Shown here piece by piece: positions 10,045-19,928 of a stretch of DNA of 21,924 nucleotides. The stretch is from Paraglomus occultum (Eukaryota; Glomeromycota; Glomeromycetes; Paraglomerales; Paraglomeraceae): positions 1-21,924 of the forward strand of contig CAJVPJ010000557.1 in the NCBI GenBank assembly GCA_910592205.1. Direction: 5' to 3'. The first letter of the stretch is position 1; every line of letters starts with the position of its first letter. The position numbers and the translations under genes were made by a program. The notes under the pieces are model-generated. The model was not told the DNA's origin, did no database searches, and saw only the letters and a list, made by a program, of their open reading frames with translations.

Positions 10045-11497
10045 TAGTAGATAAAAGGATATGTAATTAGTAATGTAATTGAATATACTATGATTATGCT
10101 ATCGCGAGGAATTATCGCTCTACGCTTAATCGCGAAAAAAAAAGTAATACTCGAGTCTTTATCCGCCGCATTTTCCCGCTCTCCCCGCGTTATTCCGTCA
10201 TTACCATAATACGATAAACGCACATGGAGCGTTTCTTATTAGTATGTGTATTTTTAACGCTTTACGTCGATTAAACAGATTTTCCTTTTACGTGTATTGG
10301 GTGTAAAGTTTGACTATAAGTATTAACTAAGAATTGCGTTGCAGAATTCTCTAAACTAAAATTTGTTTATCAGTTAATGCGACCCTTTTTTTATTTTTCG
10401 ACAAGATGAAAATAAAACCTTCTCTGCGCAACTAAATTTATAACGGTAGTCATTGAAATCCTTCTGCTGTTTCAAAGCTGTTGTAAGGAGGACCAAATCA
10501 AACATTGAAAAAAGAAAACAGCACTTCACAAATAATTCTTTTTTCACGCGTAAAACTAAATCTATAGTAAATAATGTTGTGCGCGTCGAATTGTGACGCT
10601 GGGACCGAGCATTTACTAGTATGAAGATTTTATTGTAATAATACCAATTCATATACAGATAATCCTACTACTACGTATTTAGTATTGTTGTACGTCAGAT
10701 CGGAATTTATGTCAATTCCGAAATGATATGTGTCAGATCAGAATTTTATGTCGCTTCCAAACTGACATGTGTCAGATGAGAAAATAGAAAATTAGCAATA
10801 AATATTACACGTTTATTAGGAGGTCCAGTGCTAATACTAACGACATATTACTTACCATTATTATTGTAACATAAATATTAATATAGCATCATTCTCTTGT
10901 AATTCTATTCTTCTTATTATTTTTATTTAGATATCTCATTTTCCTTCATACTGGCTTAACTATTGCTATTACAATTTTTTGATTTCTCCTCTTTTTTACC
11001 TTGTTCCCATTGCTCAAATACCCACGCGCTAAATTGGATTCCCTTAATCACGTGAAATGTTCATAAATAAAATCGTTAGTAAATAACTCATAGTCTTACG
11101 TTTAATATTGTTGCTACAAGTTTATTCTAAATTGACAAATCGCTAGCGACTACATTTCACAATAAAATAACAATTAGAATACTTTATTCACGTTATGTGA
11201 TTAAAAAAGAAAGAAGTTTACTGTTTACAATTCCAACAAAATGTTATTCGCATTCATATGATAAGTCTATTCCGAACGCGTTTTTCTTCTTTATTCGTAA
11301 AGGTTGCTTTAGGACTACTCTTTACTTTTCTTCCAAGTTTGTGATACCATAACAGAAAACAAATTTAATCATTTCAATACGTTTCTCTTTAACAAAAGAT
11401 AAAACAATAAAAAAAAGATCGTTCTATTATCTCGTCCTCTGTTGCTGTTTGTTTTTAGTAATTGTAACTATTTAGATCACATGAAAATTTTGTACAT
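10045..11497. other. Intergenic stretch with one short tandem repeat
   Basis: About 1.45 kb of AT-rich sequence follows the TMEM94-like stop. No exon with coding character was found; the minus-strand frames here are short and low in complexity. The only structured element is the tandem repeat at 10694-10781. Confidence 0.5.
10694..10781. repeat. Tandem repeat, about 38 bases, 2.3 copies, first unit hairpin-forming
   Basis: Two units of 38 and 39 bases (10694-10731, 10732-10770) begin GTCAGATC and end with ATATGT or ACATGT; a third unit breaks off after GTCAGATGAGA at 10781. The first unit contains CGGAATT and AATTCCG around a six-base loop; in the second unit this symmetry is degraded. Confidence 0.7.
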
Positions 11498-11975
11498 ATG
11501 TATATTGGCTTAATGGCAGAAACAACTGCACACATCAAAGATGATGAAAGTACTGTCACAGAGGACACTCCCGTTACAGAAGGAGTAGGGTATTGGCTCA
11601 AACAACGCGAAGAATGGACAAGAGGCCACAGCAGTACTCTAGTAGAGTCACCAAATAGTAACAACCCTGCGCTGCGAGAAATTGTTCCCGATAACTATTT
11701 AAAAATCTACACACACCTCGTTCGCAATAGGAGGAAATTGTCAAAACCCATCCCATTATCTTTTGCGGTGAGCTTTTGTAATGCGGGTGTGTGTGTGGGG
11801 GGGTTATGCAACTGATATAGAAATGGGGTTTTTACCATATTTGAACTGGTATATTAATATTAATGTTTGACTGAATTAGATCAAAATACTGGTGGCAGGC
11901 TGGAAAGCCGATGGTACTTGGCCAACTGAAGAAAGTGTCAGCCAATCTTCAATACAAGAGAGCACGAGAAATTGA
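11498..11975 (+). CDS. Gag1-like clamp (former DUF4050) domain protein
   Basis: Two exons, 11498-11767 and 11880-11975, joined across a 112-base GT-AG intron in phase 0, give 121 residues, or 116 if the second ATG (11513) is used. The second start looks more natural (MAETTAHIKDDE). Residues that suggest the fungal Gag1-like clamp family are GYWLKQREEWTRGH in the first third, then NPALREIVPDNYLKIYTHL, a KLSKPIPLSF segment, and VAGWKADGTWP just after the splice junction, which is the most characteristic part. The protein is short compared with ascomycete members. No signal peptide or membrane segment is visible. The cellular role is not established from sequence. It converges with the Sel1 gene, with 76 bases between the two stops, so their 3' untranslated regions probably overlap. 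Confidence 0.6.
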
Positions 11976-12051
11976 GATGCTGTAATTATGCAAAGTCAAA
12001 AGCTCTATTTTATTTTCGCATCAAATTTACTATTGTACATTCCTTATACAA

Positions 12052-14417
12052 TTACATGATCCAACAATTCCAAATCCTTCCCTTTCCGCTCTTCTTTTCG
12101 TCACTACTACTCATTTTCATTTCTCCTTCTTTCTCCTGGATCAGTTCTAGTTGCTTCCTTGCTTCCTTTCCAATATCATCATCCTTCACTGCTGCTAACT
12201 TGTAGTATCGTTTCGCAAGACTTATGTTTTGCTCGATCCCTAGTCCATCATTATACATTCTTGCTAGATTCATCTGAACATTAAGAGAGGACATGCGCGA
12301 TGAAATGCGTAGTGAATAGATCTGTACGGGGAGTGAGCCTAACAAAAATAGTAAATATATTGCGACTAAACTGATCGAACCTGAGCTACACGAAATCCTT
12401 GAGCGGCAGCCATTTTCCAGTACGCTACAGCCAGACCATAATTTTGCTCGGTGCCTATACCGCGAAAGTACCGATAACCTACATTGTATTGGGCTTCAGG
12501 CAAACCTATTAACGTTACTCGTGAGTAATCATGAAATCTACTCATAGTAATCGGACGAAATTATGAGACAGAATAGTATATAGTTTCCTTATTACGAACT
12601 GACTAACAAAGAATTCAAAGTTGGAGCAAACTTTCACAATATTCTAAGCAATTTTGTCTATCTATATTTCCTTCAGTTAGGTTACAACGGGACATATTTG
12701 TTCTAGAATACAATATTAAATAACCGCATCGCAAAAAAAGTTAGTGAAAACAAATATATATTTCGCATCGGTAGGAACATCACCAACAAACGGGACTACG
12801 TATTGAATCTTTACCACAAATTTGCTCAGGATGTTGTTATACATCCTCGCGAAGTTTCTGTCCAACTCGGTTCGAACTTGAAAATATTCCCGCATCCAAT
12901 TCGCATTTCTTACCTTGTGATGCTGCAGACATAAAGTATTTAAAGGCTTTCTCCTCATTTGTTTTCCCATCTTTGGTAGCTAGTCCACTACTGTAATAAA
13001 CTCCCATCATGAATATCGATTGGGCATTTTCTACATGGTCGAGAGGTTAATGAGATGATTCAGCAAATTTTAACAGGGGGAGACGTTGAAACTCACTTGC
13101 ATCAGCACCCTTTTTGAAATATTGAAACGCCATCTCATTATCTTGCTCAACGCCAATTCCTCCCCTATACATCCGTCCTACCAAATACAGTTTGGTTTCA
13201 ATTATTGTTTCAGAGCAGAACACTCAACCTCATTAACCGTTTTACCAATTTCAGTCCACGCATCGGAAATACCACCGCGACCAGCCAGTTCATACAACTC
13301 GATTGCTTTTTTATAACCGCTTTCCTCTCTCGCCAACATCGACGCAAGACTAAATTGAGCATACACATGGCCTTTGGATGCTAATTGCGAGAGAATTTTC
13401 ATGCCCTCCGCGACATTACGAGCAGTGCCCCCAGAACCCTTGCACAGAATATTAGCATAGCTAAATGCGGCATCACTGTCCCCATTATCCATAGCTATTC
13501 TGTATAATTCACGCGCGACTGGTGCACCGCGTCCAGCTTTGAAAAAGAAAAAGAATGGTGAAAAGTTGGATGATGCGAAGCGCATAGGTAAACGTAAAAA
13601 TTTGTCCAATATGTAAGAAAGCTTGGGATAGAATCGTATGAGCATATATACCAGTAGTTGTTCGAAAGACCAGATTTGCAAGAGCAGTGATATCTGCAGT
13701 GTTCGAGCCAGCTACTGTAACATTAAGAAGGTGTATCTTAGTATATTACGATTTAGCGCTCAAAGTTATATACGATATCACGTTAATACCTACAGTCAAG
13801 TACCTTTTTTTGAGCGCTCTTTGTCGTTTGAAAATCATCAGACCCTATAATCTCTTCAAATGCGACTTTTATAATATCCTGCTGTACTTTTGTCGGTAAA
13901 CCAATACTCTTATTCTGTCGGTACGCTTCAAACTGCGCGTTTGAAGGCATAACTTCTAATGATATACGATGACCACGTATTGTAGTTTGCCAAACAATCG
14001 TTTTTGAAAAAAAGAGCTAAATCTCGCCACGCACCATCCAAGGTTAAACGACGTTCTTTCTGTTGATTTGTCAATTCAACTTGAGACTGCTGTACTTCTT
14101 GTCTATCACTTATCATCATCAGCTTTACATATAAATATACATATAATGCCTTTGCAGACAATCACGCCCCCTCTCTTCTTAGTAATGCCAATGTCATACC
14201 CAGAAGACGACATTATAGTAAAATTTTTAATCCCTCGTGAGGCAGCATATTGGCGACTGAGTATTGATGCAATTATGGATCGATTGGTTTGTATGAGATT
14301 ATATCGTGCAAAGCCGATGACTCGATTGCGGTTGAGATCTAGAACGGCTGTCACACGAGGGTGCATCTTCGACGATTGAAGAAGATTAACAACGGAAATA
14401 TTTTCGGATTTAAACAA
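12052..14417 (-). CDS. Sel1-repeat (TPR-like) protein with probable mitochondrial presequence
   Basis: Nine exons on the minus strand: 14417 (or 14366)-14200, 14108-14035, 13955-13794, 13714-13652, 13536-13246, 13177-13097, 13030-12914, 12505-12381, 12273-12052. The product has 450 residues from the ATG at 14417, or 433 from that at 14366. Introns are 66-115 bases except one of 408 (12913-12506); all are GT-AG, and one donor (GTTCGA at 12380) is weak. The N-terminus is rich in Arg, Asn and Ile and reaches ILSRQYAAS, a plausible matrix-targeting cleavage region. From exon 4 onward there are at least six Sel1 repeats, for example DAWTEIGRMYRGGIGVEQDN, QYNVGYRYFRGIGTEQN and MNLARMYNDGLGIEQN. The C-terminus is charged and low-complexity. 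Sel1 repeats form alpha-solenoid scaffolds for protein assembly; the partner is unknown. Confidence 0.8.
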
Positions 14418-15468
14418 TCTGTTTCTGCCAGGCGTCGATCGTTGTACTACGTTCTCATGCCGCGTCTTTTTACGATGTTCTTAAGAGGTTGATATACAAT
14501 ACGCAAATGAAGAACAGCCATGACAAGTACGCCTTACAATGTAAGTGAAACAGTGTATTTTCTAATAACTTAATTATTAATCATTCAAAATCTAAATTAG
14601 AAAGCGATGTAAAATGAAATTGAGTTATGACATAGCGTGCAATGTATCGAGTGCAAAATAAAATTAAGACGCGCTTGTTACATGAGAAGCGTAAAACCCA
14701 TTGATAAAGTTTTCGTTGACATGTATTGTTAATAATGCGCTTTAATAGATTGCAATCAAAAATCAGATACATGTAAATTTGTCTTCTATACATAAATTAA
14801 TTATACTCAGTCAAAAAACGTCTGAAAACCAATTCTTAAGTAATAATATTGCCCTTCTTCTTTGATTGATGAATTATAGTAGTTGTTATCTGGTACACTT
14901 TCTTTCCTAGCTCGCAGGTTACTGTCAGCAAGACTACCGCTGAAAGAGCTGTTTTCTAACATCCTAGCCAATGTTGGAACACATACGTGGCGTGTGGCTG
15001 TCTTCGACACCTTAATTGAAACAGCACATTAGCAAGGCCGTGTGTTGAGAATATCAGCTGGTCAATAATGTTCTCTCAGCCGGTTGCATATAACGATAAG
15101 ATCAATGAGATGCTCAGCATATTTATATAAACACGTAAGGTAATAAAATGGATTAAGCACGAAATTATTAACAACGGTTGAAACCCTCACATTTAATTAA
15201 TATCTTTTATCAAAATCTTTTCGCTTGCTTGTCCCGTTTTACAATCATGTAGGCAAAGGAAAACGTAAAATAATAGGTATACAAGTATACTGCATTACGC
15301 AAATGATTCAAAACTTACATAAAGCATTGCCATTATCCATTGAAATCGAATGGAATAACAACAGAGACAAGTTCAGATGCTGGAATCATCCATCAGAAAG
15401 CATATTTATATTCAGGGCATAAAAATCCAGCCTGGTTCTGCAAACTAGAAGAGTGGAGAATAAATACC

Positions 15469-15485
15469 ATTAGTATTAGTATTAG
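15469..15485. repeat. Short ATTAGT hexamer array (about 2.8 copies)
   Basis: ATTAGT is repeated nearly three times. The same hexamer forms a longer array 300 bases downstream at 15786. Confidence 0.8.
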
Positions 15486-15785
15486 ATTCCAATAAATCAT
15501 ACGATATATGATGTACAATGCACTCACAAGTGCTTGGATATTGAACACCGAATTACAGGCTAACGTTGCTAATATTAGAGAGGGTTCACTGTACTTGTAT
15601 TCAATAAGTAATGGACTAAAAAAAGGTCTCTTTATCATTTTTATTATTATTTCTAATGATAACGTGCGGATAAAAGCACGCGTTTTGGTTATAACAATGA
15701 ATGAATTTCTGTTGGAAGATCCAAACAGTTATGGAATGAATATAACGATAGAAACTATTAACCTAACCTATTTGGAGAAGATCAC

Positions 15786-15821
15786 GTATTAGTATTAGTA
15801 TTAGTATTAGTATTAGTATTT
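15786..15821. repeat. GTATTA hexamer microsatellite (about 6 copies)
   Basis: Five perfect GTATTA units and a sixth ending in T. It is the same motif as the array at 15469, and lies about 75 bases before the start codon of the SUZ-domain gene. Confidence 0.9.
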
Positions 15822-15894
15822 ACTTTTAGTACTATAAAGTCAGGTGATTTTATTCGCACCACATAATTTACGAACCCTTGTTTCTCTAGAGGGA

Positions 15895-16844
15895 ATGGCT
15901 GATCCGTGGGATGACGGGGAAGCCGGCGCTGGCGCTTACGCTAACGCTGATGTATGTGTTCTCAATCTTGTCTGTTCCTGCCTCATTGACTCTCCCATTA
16001 AGATCCCTAACCAAACACTCCGACCTTTCAAATCTCTACGTTAGTTAGATCAGAAACCGATAAACAAGGTGGACGAACATGAGAGAAATAGACGGCTTTG
16101 GCAAAATGCGTATGTCATTGATCCAGCTTAGCCTTTAATAACTTGTGGATTCCCTCCCAAATAACAACAAAAACCATCGATTTGTAGTAATGCGCATCCG
16201 CAGTTTGAAGTTATTCGACAGGACTCGACGAGGACTCAATATGTGCCCCAGGTGAGTGTTTATGTGATTCGAGTTGGGTTTGTTTTACGAACATATTCTA
16301 AAACTTGTTATTAAACATTATTCCCAAATTTAATTGAAGTACTAAATAAATTCAAATATACATCATATTAACTTTCCATACACGCCATATTCCCCTTCTC
16401 TTACCTTTTTCCTTGTTCTGCTGTTTACTGTAATCACAGTTGCGCCTCCTTCAACGTCCCACGGGCTCAACAGGCACGGCTACCCACCACTCGTCTTTCA
16501 AGTCAGGGGATCAATCATCTAGTCACTCTGCACAACAGCAAAAAACACTTGCTGAACGCGAGAAAGAATATTTGGCTGCACGACAGAAGATATTTGGTGA
16601 ATCCGGAGGGGAAGATGAGGTGAAACGGGGGAATGACGGCGAATTGACAGGGAGAGAAAGTGGTAGGGATAATGTCTCAAGTGCGAAAAAGCCGAGTCGG
16701 AATGCCGATAAACGTGGTAGTGGAACTGGAACTGGAAGTGGAAGCGATAGTAATAATGAGAAGCGAAAGGTAAATGAACACGGATTTCGTAGGGGCCAAA
16801 CGGACAAGAGAGGCCTGAGCGCGAGAAGAGGACGAGGATGCTGA
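15895..16844 (+). CDS. SUZ-domain protein (SZRD1-like)
   Basis: Four exons, 15895-15951, 16054-16109, 16188-16251 and 16440-16844, encode 193 residues; introns are 102, 78 and 188 bases, GT-AG, with closed phase. The start ATG opens MADPWDDGEAGAG, an acidic N-terminus as in SZRD1. The middle reads PQFEVIRQDSTRTQYVPQ and continues into LRLLQRPTG and then KTLAEREKEYLAARQKIFGE, the basic-acidic SUZ signature that in other proteins binds RNA. The C-terminal ~70 residues are low complexity (Gly, Ser, Lys, Arg, Asp), ending in RGRGC. A clear SUZ-C motif is not visible, though a GF dipeptide followed by arginines (NEHGFRRG) might be a remnant. Metazoan SZRD1 is 152 residues, so this copy is slightly longer. 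Likely role: a small RNA-associated protein, inferred from the domain only. Confidence 0.8.
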
Positions 16845-18073
16845 GATGAATGGTTTGCCCGGAGTACGACGTATCAAGAATGTATTTATTAAGGTGACGG
16901 ATTTTTGACGCTTGAAGCTTTTTTTTTGTGGTTCTGAAGGAGATGCGCCTTGATATATTAATATTTAAAAGTTAGGACAGATTCTCTAGAATATATATAT
17001 CCTGATAATAGAGTGTAATATGAATAATCGGTCTGGTTGCGATGTGGTCTTATTGTTGTGATTCAAACAACCTTAATTAATAGTGAATTTAGATAAATTA
17101 ATTGTCATTCAGAAACATGAAAAGAGTGTATGTTATCTTGAACACTTTCATTTCTAATTATCAGAAACGAAGTAGCGGTAAAATGCTTGCGTTAGTATTA
17201 GCTATTGACTGAAAATGGTAAATTTAAGTTAACTGCCCACAATTTAAATATAAACAGTCAATCCAAAGTAAAAGCACAAGAGAACTGTTATTGAATAAGG
17301 GAAAACATAAAATAAAATAAAAAAATTTTTTTCTGGAAAAGCTAAAACTACATTGCGAGGTCTGGTCTATTGCATGGCCAATTAGTAGCTCGAGTTCCAT
17401 TCCAGCATTAGCAATATGTGAAGTGTGAGTCCAAATACTGTATGCCCATCAGTTATGTTAATGAAGCAAAATAGAGCATGAATTTTAAATAATTCAATAG
17501 TTATAAAACAATCTCTGTCATGAGCTAAAAATGCTCAGACTTACTTGTTCATGTCCAAGAAAAAATGCGGTTTTGACTCTTATGCTAAAACAAATGACTG
17601 AAATGAATCCCTAATAAAGAAAACAGTTGGACTTTGTCATAAAATTTCGTTAGCTTCGACATAACGCCAAGCAAAAATGTTAATAATTCTACACTGGTTG
17701 AGCTATGCCTCTCGGGATCTTAAAGGAATACGTAGGGTATAAATATAATCGTCCGCCACATATACTCGTCATGAAGCGAGACCCTCATCTTTAGCCCATC
17801 GCGTTCACCCGTAATGAAATATACTGCACCTCTTATTTCAATATTGGATTGATAAACGTCAGCATTACTCTATCTTAAAATTTTTAAAGATTTGCTTGAA
17901 AGCTGCAAGTCTTCAAAAATCCATATCACTAATCAATTGCCTAATCTTTTTTGTCAAATTAAGCTTGAAATGGGCAGTCGAATCAGAAGAAAAATCGTTT
18001 GACGCGCATCGCGTCGCATTATTTACATTTATGGCAGCGGTTACAGTAACATCTGGTATTTCGTGATTGCGGA
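16845..18073. other. Intergenic stretch before the mariner-like element
   Basis: About 1.2 kb of AT-rich DNA with A and T runs. No coding segment was identified; a minus-strand stretch near 17700-17830 stays open for about 40 codons but has no start or family likeness that I can support. Confidence 0.45.
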
Positions 18074-18142
18074 TACGTAGGGTGTTTGAAAAGTTTTGAC
18101 AATATATTTAATTATTGTACATAATAACTTTAAAATAAATGA

Positions 18143-18325
18143 TCACATTTCTTCAAAGTACTCTCCATCTATTTCTACGCAATGTTTCAGCTTTTTTTTG
18201 CCAATTCTCAAAGGCTCGACAGTACACCTCTTTTGATATACTATTAAACACCGCCTGAACAGCTCATGCAAGACCTTCAGCATTCTGAAACGCCTTTTTT
18301 TATTATGGGAAACAGAAAATGTCAC
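18143..18325 (-). pseudogene. Mariner-like transposase, C-terminal remnant
   Basis: The minus frame ends HCVEIDGEYFEEM followed by a stop, which matches the usual C-terminus of mariner transposases. The preceding residues are found in a second frame (VYCRAFENWQKK), with a stop upstream of it, so at least one frameshift and one nonsense change are present. It lies inside the 922-bp element, near its left terminus. Confidence 0.75.
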
Positions 18326-18609
18326 AGGAAGCCAGATATAAACTGAAAGGAAGATGTGGCATGAATTAGACTTCTTCTTTAAGTAACTATTAACTACATA
18401 TACAGTGCCTTATAAAGTGATGCATTGTCATAATGAAGAATCGCATAACATACCAATACAGAATCCATCTTGAACCTACTTACTGAGATCAAGTTGACTA
18501 TGTAAATATGTTCAATTGTTTTTTAAGGTCTCCCAATCCCCTCCTCTGTTATTTATTATTTTTAAAATTATGTGGGGTTTATCATTTAGTAGTTCTTCAC
18601 CAATTTTGC

Positions 18610-18870
18610 AAAATTTCTGAGGGTAAAGCTTCACGAGGCGGCTTCTGAGTGGGAGTCATCTTTAATGCTCTCATCCCACATTTTCAAATGCTTCAATCCA
18701 TCTGTAAATTGTATGTTCAGACAGTGCATTGTCAGCCCTCAACTTTTGATAAATTTTTCTTGTAATTTGGCCATTTCCCCAGCTAGTAGAGATGTAGCAA
18801 TATTAGGATTCTCACATAAAAATTTTCCATACGTTTTAGGGTACGGTTTTTGAAGCAGATTTCTCAACAG
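18610..18870 (-). pseudogene. Mariner-like transposase, N-terminal helix-turn-helix remnant
   Basis: A minus-strand frame carries ITRKIYQKLRADNALSEHTI followed by YRWIEAFENVG, the DNA-binding helix-turn-helix and linker typical of mariner transposases, where an acidic IKDDSHSE stretch then follows after a frame change. Two stops occur upstream. The catalytic DDD region expected between this and the C-terminal remnant is not present. Confidence 0.7.
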
Positions 18871-19131
18871 CCATCAAATCAAATTGTATCAAATTCTCTA
18901 TGTTAGATCAATCAAGACTTGAACTTTACTCACATTTCCACTTTATTTAATAGATGCCCAGATCATTGAGATAAAAATATATTTCAGACACCCTCCGTAC
19001 ATTAATGCTTATAAACTTCCTTGGAATCTCATAATCGATAGAATTTTAAACCGTCCTGACAGGTGTTTATAACAATTTAAAGCGATTTTATTTGTTCATG
19101 TTTATATTGTTAGATTATTTTTAAGTGCTTC

Positions 19132-19572
19132 TCAGATCATAAAGAAATGGTCGTCCCGTCCTGCATCGTAGGTTGAGATTTTTGATAGAATCCATGCTTC
19201 TCCGATAGGTTCCATTTGAACGGTTGGGTTACAATTCGTACGACAAGAGAGCGGTACACCAAAAGCCGTCGGTGCCAACATGTTATTTCTGATCGCATCA
19301 CGAACTTTGAATAATTCATATACTCCTCGAAAGTAGAATAGACAACGGGAATTGTTGTCCCTGCGTTGGTTCGGGCAAAGACCATATGTGGCAAATAAAT
19401 CCATTACCGTATAATACGCAGGCCAACCATGTTGGTTTAGCCACGCCACGTTTGGTGCTATCACGAGGACTATTGCAAACCTTTCCCTGTCAGCGAGTTC
19501 ATTCACTCTTCGTTGGAATAAAAACTGAACTAGTCCATAGATGTCGGACAGTTTCGATTGTAAAAAAGCCAT
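19132..19572 (-). CDS. Unrecognised intronless 146-residue reading frame
   Basis: The ATG at 19572 opens 146 codons without a stop, ending in TGA at 19134-19132. The composition looks protein-like: mixed hydrophobic segments (FAIVLVIAPNVAWLNQ), a WPAYYTVMDLFATYGLCPN region and six cysteines (LCPN, RCLF, SCRTNC among them). GC content is higher than in the flanks. No signal peptide or clear membrane span is visible, and I recognise no family. It sits about 130 bases beyond the mariner-like element and 350 bases before the E2 gene on the opposite strand. It could be a lineage-specific gene, an exon of a larger gene, or a fragment of a mobile element. A second frame through the 3' half (19137-19394) is a shadow. 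Confidence 0.4.
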   Translation of the reverse strand: MAFLQSKLSDIYGLVQFLFQRRVNELADRERFAIVLVIAPNVAWLNQHGWPAYYTVMDLFATYGLCPNQRRDNNSRCLFYFRGVYELFKVRDAIRNNMLAPTAFGVPLSCRTNCNPTVQMEPIGEAWILSKISTYDAGRDDHFFMI

Positions 19573-19785
19573 TAAACACACTTATTGAAATTTCAGACTG
19601 ATTCGATTGCCGTTTTGCCATGTTTACATGAACTCATTTGATGCTTGTCATAGGCTTATCAGAGTTAATCGTACACAGTAATGATAATAACGAAATCGAA
19701 TCTTAACTCGAAGGTGTGCTATCAGCTATATGCATTAAGATGTAACATTTCCTCTACGGTTGCTTAATTTAGAATGCCTTCACCA

Positions 19786-19845
19786 GTCAATATTAATATA
19801 TATAGGAAGCATGATTCGCATTAATATTGAAAATTCAATATTGAC
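19786..19845. repeat. Nested inverted repeats upstream of the PEX4-like gene
   Basis: CAATATTAAT (19788-19797) pairs perfectly with ATTAATATTG (19820-19829). The overlapping GTCAATATT (19786-19794) pairs perfectly with AATATTGAC (19837-19845). The two hairpins share the left arm, so only one can form at a time. Confidence 0.7.
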
Positions 19846-19928
19846 ATACCCGATGCTTAAAAGTCATCTTCCAGGAGTAATGGAAAGGAAAGAATCAAGA
19901 CATAACAAAAGCTGCTCAACAACACATT

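Larger units (their letters stand above)
14418..15894. other. Intergenic stretch between divergent Sel1 and SUZ genes
   Basis: About 1.5 kb. Frames of 65-94 codons occur (minus 14807-15010, plus 15225-15422 and 15508-15792), but none shows a recognisable domain, a convincing splice partner or a biased composition, so I call no gene. It holds two arrays of the same hexamer (15469-15485 and 15786-15821) and presumably the promoters of both flanking genes. Confidence 0.45.
18076..18997 (-). mobile_element. Internally deleted mariner/Tc1-like DNA transposon (922 bp)
   Basis: The element is bounded by imperfect terminal inverted repeats: CGTAGGGTGTTTGAAA at 18076-18091 and TTTCAGACACCCTCCG at 18982-18997, which match at all but two of 16 positions when one is reverse-complemented. 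Each end is followed by TA (18074-18075 and 18998-18999), the duplication expected of the Tc1/mariner superfamily. Inside, on the minus strand, are two transposase remnants: a helix-turn-helix part at about 18681-18780 and a C-terminal part at 18143-18325. Full mariners are about 1.3 kb, so roughly 400 bp of the catalytic middle is missing. The element cannot encode its own transposase. Confidence 0.8.

Noticed and set aside
12716-12970. 84-codon minus-strand frame
   Set aside because: It starts in Sel1 exon 7 in another frame and continues inside the long intron, with no domain.
13223-13272. Alternative 50-base intron in the Sel1 gene
   Set aside because: It keeps the frame but would remove a well-formed repeat segment; the 68-base intron 13245-13178 restores a clean Sel1 consensus.
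13928-14161. 77-codon minus-strand frame reading past Sel1 exon 2
   Set aside because: Only the 14108-14035 part fits the protein; the rest is the 79-base intron and out-of-frame exon 3.
14807-15010. 67-codon minus-strand frame upstream of the Sel1 gene
   Set aside because: Serine- and tyrosine-rich without a recognised domain, splice partner or conserved motif; probably chance.
15508-15792. 94-codon plus-strand frame between hexamer arrays
   Set aside because: Its end runs into the microsatellite and its composition follows the AT-rich background; no family likeness.
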